From assembly GCA_017483405.1 (NCBI GenBank), contig JAFUWP010000088.1, positions 1 through 8,347 of the forward strand: 8,347 nt of DNA, in the 5' to 3' direction. Under the pieces are notes generated by a model. That model searched no databases. It was not told the DNA's origin and was given only the letters and a program-made list of their open reading frames with translations. Shown here piece after piece: positions 1 through 6,754 of the stretch. Position 1 is the stretch's first letter; each line of letters begins with the position of its first letter. The position numbers and the translations under genes are program-made. The stretch is from Oscillospiraceae bacterium (GTDB lineage Bacteria; Bacillota; Clostridia; Oscillospirales; Ruminococcaceae).

Positions 1-447
1 AGAATGAATTTTAATATCCGTACACTGACCGGACAGACCGCCGGAAATCAGCGGCTGATGAATCATGATTTCACTGTTCGGCAGGACGAAACGCTTGCCG
101 GCCGCACCGGCTGTCAGAAGAAATGCGCCCATAGAAGCCGCCATGCCGATGCAAATCGTGGAGACATCACACTTGATATACTGCATTGTATCATAGATTG
201 CCATGCCTGCCGTGATAGAACCACCAGGACTGTTGATATACAGAGAAATATCCTTTTCTGTATCCTGACTTTCCAGATACAGGAGCTGTGCGACAATCAG
301 GCTTGCGGTGGTATCGTTTACTTGGTCGCAGAGCATAATAATGCGGTCGTTGAGCAGACGGGAATAAATATCATAAGAGCGTTCTCCGCGGCTTGTCTGT
401 TCCACAACATAGGGCACAAGAGCATTATTCATTGCATAATCCATCAT
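1..447 (-). CDS. clpP: ATP-dependent Clp protease proteolytic subunit ClpP (partial, C-terminus off window)
   Basis: ClpP is the serine peptidase barrel that degrades unfolded or tagged cytoplasmic proteins fed to it by ClpX/ClpC-type ATPases. The 149 visible codons start at the first of two ATGs (447), 8 nt after a GGAAAGGAGA ribosome binding site at 456-465. Seen in the protein: the N-terminal LVPYVVEQTSRGERSYDIYS block (about residues 10-29), YINSPGGS (70-77), the catalytic serine S105 in GMAASMGAF, and the catalytic histidine H130 in IMIHQPL. The Ser-to-His distance of 25 residues equals that in E. coli ClpP. The third catalytic residue (Asp) and the C-terminus lie beyond position 1. After H130 the loop reads QPLISGGLSGQ, two residues longer than the E. 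coli QPLGGYQGQ. The gene lies 75 nt after tig, the common tig-clpP arrangement; clpX may follow outside the window. Recognition is secure. Confidence 0.96.
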   Translation of the reverse strand, partial: MMDYAMNNALVPYVVEQTSRGERSYDIYSRLLNDRIIMLCDQVNDTTASLIVAQLLYLESQDTEKDISLYINSPGGSITAGMAIYDTMQYIKCDVSTICIGMAASMGAFLLTAGAAGKRFVLPNSEIMIHQPLISGGLSGQCTDIKIHS

Positions 448-474
448 AAAAAGTGTCTCCTTTCCTGTAAACAA

Positions 475-507
475 GGCATGAGCGAACAGAATATGTCCGC
501 TCATACC
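475..507 (-). terminator. Stem-loop between tig and clpP (weak terminator or processing hairpin)
   Basis: The arms 475-488 and 494-507 form a 14-bp stem with two G-U wobbles around a 5-nt loop, all in the 75-nt tig-clpP gap. In the transcript it is followed by UUGUUUA, only a moderate U-tract. This looks more like a partial terminator or an mRNA-stability/processing hairpin that sets the clpP:tig ratio than a full stop. I see no separate clpP promoter in the gap, so clpP probably depends on read-through. The structure is seen directly; its function is inferred. Confidence 0.5.
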
Positions 508-522
508 GACAAATACTTGTTT

Positions 523-1842
523 TTATTCTGCGGATTCTTCAGCAGCAGGAGCAGCAGCATCTTCAGTGGTGTCTGCATTTTCCTTGACAATTTCCAGAGC
601 CTTTGTCACGCGCATATCGGTGATGTAATCTTCCATCGGCAGACGGCGTTTTACTTCAGCAAGCGGCAGGTGGCTGGATTCCACAAGACCCTTGAGGCTT
701 TCGTTGATTTCGTCTTCGGAAATCTGGATGTTTTCGAGTTCTGCGATTTTTTCCAGAGCCAGACGGAGCTTTACTTCATGTACAGCGCGGTCATAGTTCT
801 GTTCGCGGAAGTCTGTCATATCCATACCGGTATACTGGAGATACAGGTCAAGGCTCATGCCCTGCTGAGAGAGCATATTTTCAAAGCTGCGAACAAGGTC
901 ATCAATGCGGTGTTCATACATGCAGTTCGGAATCGGTACGTCAACCTTAGCGATGAGAGCTTCCATAATGGCATTATCGAAAGCAACATCTGCATCACGG
1001 ACAGCATTTTTCTCAAGCGTTTCTCTTGCATCCTTCTTGAATTCTTCGAGTGTATTGAATTCTGTAGTATCCTGAATGAATTCGTCATCTACTTCCGGAA
1101 GTTCTTCTACAGTGATGCCGTTGAGCTTGCACTTGAAAACAGCATCCTTGCCGGCATAATCAGCCATCTGATAATTTTCGGGGAAAGTAACATTAACATC
1201 GAATTCATCGCCGATTTTCTTGCCGACAATCTGGTCTTCAAAACCAGGGATGAACTGACCGCTGCCGAGTCGGAGCGGGAAACTGTCACCCTTGCCGCCT
1301 TCAAACGCTTCGTCACCGAAGAAACCTTCAAAGTCGATATTAACTTCATCGCCGAGCTGGGCGGCTCTGTCATCTACGGAAACGAGTCTTGCATTTCTCT
1401 GACGGAGCATATCCACCTGAGCATCTACATCAGCATCCGTCACTTCCTTAACGGTCTTGGATGCCTTGATACCCTTATAGTCAGTGATTTCCACAACAGG
1501 CTTTGTGATGCAGATTGCCTTGAAGGTTGCGCCTTCTTCCTTGCTGATTTTTTCAGCAGTTACCTGCGGTGTATCAACCAGTTCAAAATCAGCACTCTGG
1601 AGTGCGGCCGGAAGTTCCTGATTAATCAGCAGATTCATGGCATCTTCATAGAATGCGCCCTGACCCATATAAGTTTCAGCGAGTTTGCGGCTTACTTTGC
1701 CTTTACGGAAACCAGGGATAGAGATTCTTTTTCTTGCTCTCTGATAAGCTCTTTCCACAGCGGCTTCAAATTTTTCTGCATCCACTTCAAATACCATTTC
1801 TACGGTATTTACTTCTGTTCTTGTTGTCGATTTCAAACTCAT
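523..1842 (-). CDS. tig: Trigger factor (ribosome-bound chaperone / peptidyl-prolyl isomerase)
   Basis: Trigger factor binds ribosomal protein L23 at the exit tunnel and shelters nascent chains. The 439-aa product has the three usual parts: an N-terminal ribosome-binding domain (about 1-115) opening MSLKSTTRTEVNTVE and carrying the ribosome-contact motif GFRKGKVSRK at 44-53; an FKBP-type PPIase domain (about 163-247; DFEGFFGDEAFEGGKGD, FIPGFEDQIVG); and the helical C-terminal chaperone domain (about 250-420) with a short Ala/Glu-rich tail. The frame opens five codons earlier at a TTG, but that TTG overlaps the GGAGG ribosome binding site. The ATG at 1842, 8 nt after it, matches the family N-terminus and is chosen. 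The motif normally reads GFRxGxxP; here the proline position is S51. A promoter lies about 60 nt upstream, and clpP follows. Length is normal for the family. Confidence 0.96.
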   Translation of the reverse strand: MSLKSTTRTEVNTVEMVFEVDAEKFEAAVERAYQRARKRISIPGFRKGKVSRKLAETYMGQGAFYEDAMNLLINQELPAALQSADFELVDTPQVTAEKISKEEGATFKAICITKPVVEITDYKGIKASKTVKEVTDADVDAQVDMLRQRNARLVSVDDRAAQLGDEVNIDFEGFFGDEAFEGGKGDSFPLRLGSGQFIPGFEDQIVGKKIGDEFDVNVTFPENYQMADYAGKDAVFKCKLNGITVEELPEVDDEFIQDTTEFNTLEEFKKDARETLEKNAVRDADVAFDNAIMEALIAKVDVPIPNCMYEHRIDDLVRSFENMLSQQGMSLDLYLQYTGMDMTDFREQNYDRAVHEVKLRLALEKIAELENIQISEDEINESLKGLVESSHLPLAEVKRRLPMEDYITDMRVTKALEIVKENADTTEDAAAPAAEESAE

Positions 1843-1850
1843 TATTAAAT

Positions 1851-1855
1851 CCTCC
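1851..1855 (-). promoter_or_regulatory. Ribosome binding site that fixes the tig start
   Basis: A perfect GGAGG lies 8 nt before the ATG at 1842. The alternative in-frame TTG at 1857 overlaps this site and has no ribosome binding site of its own, so the longer reading (444 aa) is unlikely. Confidence 0.85.
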
Positions 1856-1905
1856 AAATTTAAAAAGTTCAGTCAGTCAGCAGCGGAGTGCTGCATATAC
1901 AAATT

Positions 1906-1934
1906 ATTATAGCATATCTCCGGAAATTTTTCTA
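1906..1934 (-). promoter_or_regulatory. SigA-type extended -10 promoter of tig(-clpP)
   Basis: Perfect -10 TATAAT at 1906-1911, preceded by TGC (1912-1914), which gives an extended -10. A 17-nt spacer separates it from TAGAAA at 1929-1934, a 4/6 match to TTGACA. Transcription would start near 1899, leaving a leader of about 57 nt with a small GCAGC/GCTGC hairpin before the tig ribosome binding site. It is the best promoter in the window and separates tig-clpP from the upstream seven-gene run. Confidence 0.8.
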
Positions 1935-1977
1935 TAGATTTTTGAACTTTCCGGCAGACTTCTATTTTTTTCACAAA

Positions 1978-2667
1978 TTACAGAATTTTTTCAGGAATAA
2001 ACTGTAAATAATCACCAGCAATCAGATGATAACAGATACCTTCTTTGACTCCCTTAACGGCTTTATTATGAATTTTGCCGTGCAGATGTCCGTAATAACA
2101 GTCTTTGACACCGAATTCGTGCAGGACTTCCAGCATCAGTTCATTGCGGCTGTTTGCGAAGATAGGGGGATAATGCAGGAATACCACCGGAGTCAGATGC
2201 AGATTCACGGCGGCTTGCAGAGAAACCCGAAGTCTCTGCTGTTCTCTGACGAGAACTTTGGCATCTGCGGATTCTCCGTTCATATTGACCCAGCCTCTTG
2301 TGCCGCATAAGGCGATATTCTCATAAGCATAACAGTTATTATGCAGAATATGCAGACTCCGGAACTGATTGGCTTCAAAGAAATCTGTCATTTTCTTCAT
2401 GGAATTCCACCAGTAGTCGTGATTGCCTTTGAGGATGATTTTCCGCCCCGGGAGGCTGTCGAGCAGAGCAAAATCCGGTTTCGCCTGCTCCAGCGACATT
2501 CCCCACGAAATATCTCCGGCGAGAACGACAGTATCTTCCGGCTGAATGACAGCTTTCCAGTTCTGTTCGATTCTGGTCTGATAATTCTGCCATCCGCTGA
2601 AAATTTCCATAGATTTTTCGGGGACACCGATTGCAAGATGTGTATCCCCCATGACGAATAAGCTCAT
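1978..2667 (-). CDS. Calcineurin-like metallophosphoesterase (predicted phosphohydrolase)
   Basis: A 229-aa cytoplasmic protein with all the metal-binding motifs of the calcineurin-like phosphoesterase fold in order: GDTH (D8, H10), GDISW (D52), GNHDYWW (N82, H83, D84), HYPP (H165) and GHLHG (H194, H196). Such enzymes hydrolyse phosphomono- or diesters with two metal ions. The compact single-domain form resembles the predicted phosphohydrolase family COG1768 (assigned from memory). The substrate cannot be read from the sequence. There is no signal peptide or membrane segment. The ATG lies only 3 nt after the thrC stop (TAA TAG ATG) with no good Shine-Dalgarno sequence, so translation probably depends on ribosomes finishing thrC. 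It is the last gene of the run. No clear intrinsic terminator follows it before the tig promoter, so some read-through into tig is possible. The fold is certain; the specific role is unknown. Confidence 0.9.
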   Translation of the reverse strand: MSLFVMGDTHLAIGVPEKSMEIFSGWQNYQTRIEQNWKAVIQPEDTVVLAGDISWGMSLEQAKPDFALLDSLPGRKIILKGNHDYWWNSMKKMTDFFEANQFRSLHILHNNCYAYENIALCGTRGWVNMNGESADAKVLVREQQRLRVSLQAAVNLHLTPVVFLHYPPIFANSRNELMLEVLHEFGVKDCYYGHLHGKIHNKAVKGVKEGICYHLIAGDYLQFIPEKIL

Positions 2668-2670
2668 CTA

Positions 2671-4170
2671 TTAAGCTTCGATGCCCAGCTTTTTGAGGAC
2701 ATAGCTTTCCATTGTCTCCTTTGTGATGACTTCGGAGAAACGGACAGGCTTATTCTTGAGTTCCGCAAGAGACTGCGGAACGGGCAGACCGGAAACTTCG
2801 GCCAGATGTGCTACCTGTTCATATTCATCAGCGGCGGATGCCTGCCCTTCGATAGCTTCCAGAACGCTTGCACTGAATTTATACGGGCTTGCAGTAGAGG
2901 CAATCAGAGTCTTGGTGGTATCGCCTGTTTTTGCGATATAATCCAGATATACCTTCACGGCAACAGCGGTATGCGTATCGCAGGTATAGCCATATTTTTC
3001 TTTAAAATCATGAATGGTCTTCTTAGTTTCGGCATCATCGCAGAAACCGCCGACAAAATCAGCCTGTAACTTTGCCTTGATTTCGTCAGTCACTTCATAT
3101 TTACCCTCTTTGGAGAGCTTGCCGAACCATTCGCGAATCTGGGCATCATCACCGCCGGTCAGAATATACAGTAATCTTTCCAGATTGCTGGAAATCAGAA
3201 TATCCATAGACGGAGAGCATGTAGCATAGAAATCACGGTTTCTGTCATAAATACCAGTTTCGATGAAGTCAGTCAGAACTTTATTGATATTGGATGCGCA
3301 AATCAGCTTGCCAATCGGAACACCCATATTCTTAGCGTAGTAAGCCGCCAGAATGTTACCGAAATTACCGGTCGGAACGACAACATTAATCACATCGCCG
3401 AACTGAATTTCGCCTTTCTTAGCCATTTCCGCATAAGCAGATACATAATAGACAATCTGCGGTGCAAGTCTGCCCCAGTTGATAGAATTCGCACTGGAGA
3501 ACATCTTTCCGGCCTTAGCGAGCTTTTCTTTGACAGCATTATCGGTGAAAATCATCTTGACACCGTTCTGACAGTCATCGAAATTGCCTTCGATAGCGCA
3601 AACGCCGACATTTCCGCCTTCCTGCGTTGCCATCTGACGCTTCTGCATAGAAGAAACACCGTGGTCAGGATAGAATACCATAATTTCAGTACCCTCTACA
3701 TCCTTGAAGCCTTCGAGTGCGGCTTTGCCGGTATCGCCGGAAGTCGCTACCAGAATGACAACTTTCTTATCTTCGCCGTTCTTCTTGAGGGAAGTTGTCA
3801 GCAGATACGGCAGAATCTGCAATGCCATATCCTTGAAAGCACAAGTCGGGCCGTGCCATAATTCGAGAATATTTGCATTATCGAAAGCCTTTGTCAGTTC
3901 CGCGATATTTTCAGTTTCAAAATTTTTGGTACTGTAGGCATTGGAAGTACAATAAGAAATTTCCTCCGGTGTGAAATCCGTCAAGAACTTGCCGAACACG
4001 ATATTTGCTCTTTCTGCATAGCTCATATCGGCGAGTGCTTTGAGTTCATCCATAGTGATTGTCGGAATTTCGGACGGGATAAATAAACCGCCATCCGCGG
4101 AAATTCCCTGTGCGATGGCAGCCGCACTGGTTACTTGCAGACTGCTGTCTCTTGTACTTTTGTAGTACAT
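2671..4170 (-). CDS. thrC: Threonine synthase
   Basis: Converts O-phospho-L-homoserine to L-threonine plus phosphate, the last step of threonine synthesis, using pyridoxal phosphate (PLP). At 499 aa it belongs to the long threonine synthase class with the N-terminal domain (YYKSTRDSSLQVTSAAAIAQ, then SADGGLFIP at about 24-32). The PLP lysine is K113 in ELWHGPTCAFKDMALQ, close to the family signature. The cofactor-binding motifs ATSGDTGKAA (143-152) and VPTGNFGN (266-273) are present, as is SSANSINWGRLAPQ (226-239). The ATG at 4170 follows AAAGGGTGG closely, 18 nt after the yraN stop. No T-box, leader peptide or promoter fits in that gap, so there is no sign of threonine-responsive control; expression seems tied to the surrounding housekeeping run. 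Its partners thrB and hom are not in the window. Recognition is secure. Confidence 0.96.
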   Translation of the reverse strand: MYYKSTRDSSLQVTSAAAIAQGISADGGLFIPSEIPTITMDELKALADMSYAERANIVFGKFLTDFTPEEISYCTSNAYSTKNFETENIAELTKAFDNANILELWHGPTCAFKDMALQILPYLLTTSLKKNGEDKKVVILVATSGDTGKAALEGFKDVEGTEIMVFYPDHGVSSMQKRQMATQEGGNVGVCAIEGNFDDCQNGVKMIFTDNAVKEKLAKAGKMFSSANSINWGRLAPQIVYYVSAYAEMAKKGEIQFGDVINVVVPTGNFGNILAAYYAKNMGVPIGKLICASNINKVLTDFIETGIYDRNRDFYATCSPSMDILISSNLERLLYILTGGDDAQIREWFGKLSKEGKYEVTDEIKAKLQADFVGGFCDDAETKKTIHDFKEKYGYTCDTHTAVAVKVYLDYIAKTGDTTKTLIASTASPYKFSASVLEAIEGQASAADEYEQVAHLAEVSGLPVPQSLAELKNKPVRFSEVITKETMESYVLKKLGIEA

Positions 4171-4188
4171 AATACCACCCTTTCGTGA

Positions 4189-4587
4189 TTAATCAAAATT
4201 TTGGCTATTGTCATGAAAATCCGTTTCATCGAACGCATTTTCAAGATAATTAATATCAACAATCCGGTCATGCAGTGTGATGACTTCTGCAATATCATAG
4301 CGGAAATACCAGTCATCTTCGGAGAGCTGTTTTTCTTCCAGATAGCGGTATGCCGCACGGATTAAAAGCCGCTGTTTGCGGCGGTTGACTGCTTCTGCAC
4401 CGGATTCGGCAGAATGCAGTTTTCTGGTTTTGACTTCTACAAAGCAGATTTCGTCATTCCGGACGGCAATCAAATCAATTTCGCCGCCGCGGATGCGGAA
4501 ATTCCGGTCAAGAATCCGATAGCCCAGATATTCAAGATAATATCCGACTGCGAGTTCCCCCATTTTTCCGGATTCTGCGGGAGTCAT
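4189..4587 (-). CDS. yraN: YraN family protein (UPF0102), nuclease-like fold
   Basis: A 132-aa member of the YraN/UPF0102 family, whose members have an endonuclease-like PD-(D/E)xK fold but no firmly established role. Seen: the N-terminal GKMGELAVGYYLE block (E11), GEIDLIA at 35-41 (E36, D38), FVEVKTR at 49-55 (E51, K53) and FRYDIAEV at 95-102. The frame could begin at a TTG at 4626, but the ATG at 4587 overlaps the rnhB stop as ATGA. It gives a product close in length to E. coli YraN and starts right before the conserved block, so it is preferred. Neither start has a good ribosome binding site, which fits coupling to rnhB. yraN next to rnhB is a widespread arrangement and suggests a DNA-related job, but that is inference from context. 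Confidence 0.9.
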   Translation of the reverse strand: MTPAESGKMGELAVGYYLEYLGYRILDRNFRIRGGEIDLIAVRNDEICFVEVKTRKLHSAESGAEAVNRRKQRLLIRAAYRYLEEKQLSEDDWYFRYDIAEVITLHDRIVDINYLENAFDETDFHDNSQNFD

Positions 4588-5204
4588 AGAATTTTTTTCA
4601 GGAATGACGGCCGGTGAATCGGACAAGCACCATACTGAAGAAGACGTTTCCGATGTTCTTCCGTGCCGTAGCCTTTATGTTTCTCGAAAGCGTAATTGGG
4701 ATATAATTTAGCCTGTTCGGTCATATAGTTATCACGGGCGACCTTTGCCAGAATCGAGGCCGCGGCGATGGATGCAGATTTTGCATCACCTTTGATGATA
4801 CATTCTGTCGGCATAGAGAGTGACGGCAACTGATTGCCATCCACAAGAGCATATTCCGGCTGTTGAGTTAAACCTTCGACAGCGCGCTTCATCGCCAGCA
4901 GAGACGCTTTCAGGATATTATATTTTTCAATTTCGGCCACGCTTGCGGTAGCGATATACCAGCAGACGGCTTTTTTCTGAATTTCTTCAAATAATTTTTC
5001 ACGGCGTTTTTCCGTGATTTTTTTGCTGTCATCGAGTCCCTGAATATCGCAGTTATCGGGAAGAATCACGGCGGCGGCATAGACATCACCGGCGAGAGGA
5101 CCTCGGCCGGCTTCATCGATTCCGCAGATAATGCCGTGTTTCGTTCTCATGACGGTATCGAAATCCAGCATCGCCTGACGGCGGAGGATAGTTTCTTCTT
5201 TCAT
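4584..5204 (-). CDS. rnhB: Ribonuclease HII
   Basis: Cleaves RNA in RNA-DNA hybrids and starts removal of ribonucleotides misincorporated in DNA. The 206-aa protein has the full catalytic set: D30 and E31 in CGIDEAGRGPLAG, D122 in VDGNQ, and D140 in KGDAKSASIAAAS. The spacing (92 and 18 residues between the aspartates) matches E. coli RNase HII D16/D108/D126. YPNYAFEKHKGYGT (168-181) is the usual C-terminal signature. An AGGAGA ribosome binding site lies 7 nt before the ATG at 5204. Its start overlaps the rbgA stop and its own stop overlaps the yraN start, both as ATGA, so three genes are translationally linked. The rbgA-rnhB order is the same as in Bacillus subtilis ylqF-rnhB. No missing residues. 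Confidence 0.97.
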   Translation of the reverse strand: MKEETILRRQAMLDFDTVMRTKHGIICGIDEAGRGPLAGDVYAAAVILPDNCDIQGLDDSKKITEKRREKLFEEIQKKAVCWYIATASVAEIEKYNILKASLLAMKRAVEGLTQQPEYALVDGNQLPSLSMPTECIIKGDAKSASIAAASILAKVARDNYMTEQAKLYPNYAFEKHKGYGTEEHRKRLLQYGACPIHRPSFLKKIL

Positions 5205-6094
5205 GAGGCATTCTCCTGCGAATAAGGCAGTTCGAGGGTAATTCTGCCGAGCTTGGCGGCTCGGAAGTCATCGAGTACCGTTGCGGAGACGCGTTCGGTA
5301 TCGACAATGCCTCCGGAAAGGAGCATTCCTCTTTTTCTGCCGACAGCCTCTAACAACTTATCGCCCTGTGTTTCATCCGTTTCGAGCTTGTAGCGCATTT
5401 TGAGCGCATCCGGATAATTTTCATGCAGATACTCCAGAAGTAACATCGAGAGGGCTTCGGTATCGAGAATCTGGTCACGGATTGCGCCGGTAAATGCCAG
5501 CCGGACAGCGGCCTGCTGGTCATCGAGTTTCGGCCAGAGGACACCAGGCATATCGAGGAATTCGGTTTGCTCATCAATTTTGACCCATTGTTTGGTTCTG
5601 GTGACACCTGGTCTGTCTTCGACTTTGGCTCTTTTGGATTTGGCCATCTTATTGATAAAAGAAGACTTTCCGACATTCGGGATGCCGACAATCATCAGGC
5701 GAATCGGCCTGCCGACCATACCGGCCTGTTTTCTTTTTTCTAGCAAATCTTTCAAAAGCTGTTCTTTTACAGTCGATACAAACTGTTTTGTCCCCTTGCC
5801 GCTGATGCAGTCGATGGCCAGTGCAGGAATCCCCTGCTTTCTGTAATACTGCACCCATTGATTGGTAGCATTCGGGTCAGCCATATCGGATTTATTCAGC
5901 AGAACCATATAAGGCTTGCTGTTGATTAATTCTGTCAAATCGGGATTACAGCTGCTCAGAGGAATGCGTGCATCCAGAAGGGATACAACACCATCCACGA
6001 GCGACAGATTTGCCGCAATCATACGTTTGGTTTTGGTCATGTGACCAGGAAACCACTGAATATTTCCAATCTGAATTTTTTGATTTTCAGACAT
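5201..6094 (-). CDS. rbgA: Ribosome biogenesis GTPase RbgA (YlqF)
   Basis: A GTPase needed for late assembly of the 50S ribosomal subunit in Firmicutes. The 297-aa product shows the circularly permuted G-motif order typical of the family: G4 NKSD (67-70), G5-like SGKG (98-101), then G1 GIPNVGKSS (137-145), G2 around T165 in RPGVTRTKQW, and G3 DMPG (181-184). The N-terminal NIQWFPGHMTK block (11-21) is the YlqF signature. The C-terminal ~110 residues form the expected RNA-binding domain. AAGGAG at 6100-6105 lies 5 nt before the ATG. It follows the second lepB by 22 nt and overlaps rnhB by 4 nt. Co-localisation with rplS is conserved in Firmicutes and fits a shared role in the large subunit. 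Confidence 0.96.
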   Translation of the reverse strand: MSENQKIQIGNIQWFPGHMTKTKRMIAANLSLVDGVVSLLDARIPLSSCNPDLTELINSKPYMVLLNKSDMADPNATNQWVQYYRKQGIPALAIDCISGKGTKQFVSTVKEQLLKDLLEKRKQAGMVGRPIRLMIVGIPNVGKSSFINKMAKSKRAKVEDRPGVTRTKQWVKIDEQTEFLDMPGVLWPKLDDQQAAVRLAFTGAIRDQILDTEALSMLLLEYLHENYPDALKMRYKLETDETQGDKLLEAVGRKRGMLLSGGIVDTERVSATVLDDFRAAKLGRITLELPYSQENAS

Positions 6095-6116
6095 AAAAAC
6101 TCCTTATCTTGCGGAA

Positions 6117-6734
6117 CTAGCTGACAGTTCCGAGTTTTTCCAGAGGGTATAATCTCAATAATACTGTTCCTTCGATTTGTTCTTCCGGCACGAGTCCGAC
6201 ATTGACATAGCGGCTGTCGAGAGAAATATCACGATTATCGCCCATGACAAAGACAAACCCTTCCGGAACGGTGAACGGATATTCAAACGCATTTCCCAAA
6301 TCGGGGAGCTGAGTGATAAATTCACTCGTTTTTTCATAAGATTCCGGCTGGCCGTTGATATAGACCTTGCTTTCTTCCGGATTGATGTCAAGTGTCTGAC
6401 CGCCAACGGCTATCACGCGCTTGACGATGCTCTTATGCAGACCTTCGGCCATATACAGTGAACCGCTTTCCGCGAACAGAATGGCATCATCCGCATTGAT
6501 GACAACAATATCCCCATCATGCGGCCGTGTCTGGAGCTGAGAAACCAGAAGCCTGTCTTCGTTCTGGAGTGTGGGGAGCATAGAATCTCCCTGCACAATC
6601 GCCACGCGGAACACATACGTAAATAACAATATCATCAGGAAAATAGGAATCATCGCGGCACTGACAATATCAATCGTTTCGCCGATAATGCGATGCAGTT
6701 TCCGGTTTTTGGAAAAGCGTACATATTCTTTCAT
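6117..6734 (-). CDS. lepB: Type I signal peptidase, second tandem copy
   Basis: A membrane-anchored serine protease that removes signal peptides from exported proteins at the outer face of the membrane. Numbered from the ATG at 6734 (205 aa): one membrane segment at about 24-43, catalytic S51 in GDSMLPTL, catalytic lysine K106 in KRVIAVGG, and box GDNRDISLDSR at 165-175. The single N-terminal anchor is the Gram-positive form. The frame also has a GTG at 6743 and an ATG at 6737, but GGGGTGGAG at 6738-6746 looks like the ribosome binding site. That leaves the GTG inside it and 6737 too close, so 6734 is the best start (moderately sure). It lies about 20 nt after the first lepB and 22 nt before rbgA. 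The two copies share the S-to-K spacing of 55 residues but differ widely elsewhere. Confidence 0.93.
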   Translation of the reverse strand: MKEYVRFSKNRKLHRIIGETIDIVSAAMIPIFLMILLFTYVFRVAIVQGDSMLPTLQNEDRLLVSQLQTRPHDGDIVVINADDAILFAESGSLYMAEGLHKSIVKRVIAVGGQTLDINPEESKVYINGQPESYEKTSEFITQLPDLGNAFEYPFTVPEGFVFVMGDNRDISLDSRYVNVGLVPEEQIEGTVLLRLYPLEKLGTVS

Positions 6735-6737
6735 CAT

Positions 6738-6746
6738 CTCCACCCC
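6738..6746 (-). promoter_or_regulatory. Ribosome binding site deciding the second lepB start
   Basis: GGGGTGGAG, with core GGTGG at 6740-6744, lies 5 nt before the ATG at 6734. The in-frame GTG at 6743 sits inside it and has no upstream Shine-Dalgarno sequence. The ATG at 6737 is only 2 nt from the core. Confidence 0.6.
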
Positions 6747-6754
6747 GAACAGTC

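Noticed and set aside
4..1848. A 614-codon open frame on the plus strand opposite clpP and tig.
   Set aside because: Its codons align exactly with those of tig and clpP, both in the same register, so it stays open because those genes hardly use TTA, CTA or TCA codons. The product is Cys/Phe/His-rich and shows no known motif; the sense genes are certain.
1881..1895. A possible CIRCE (HrcA) element in the tig leader, from AGCACTC.
   Set aside because: Only the left half-site matches. At the required 9-nt spacing the right half matches 3 of 9 positions, so it is just a small GCAGC/GCTGC hairpin.
4171..4188. A T-box, riboswitch or leader peptide for thrC.
   Set aside because: The gap is only 18 nt and holds just the ribosome binding site.
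4588..4626. An upstream TTG start giving yraN 13 more residues.
   Set aside because: No ribosome binding site; the added residues precede the conserved block, and the ATG at 4587 forms an ATGA overlap with rnhB.
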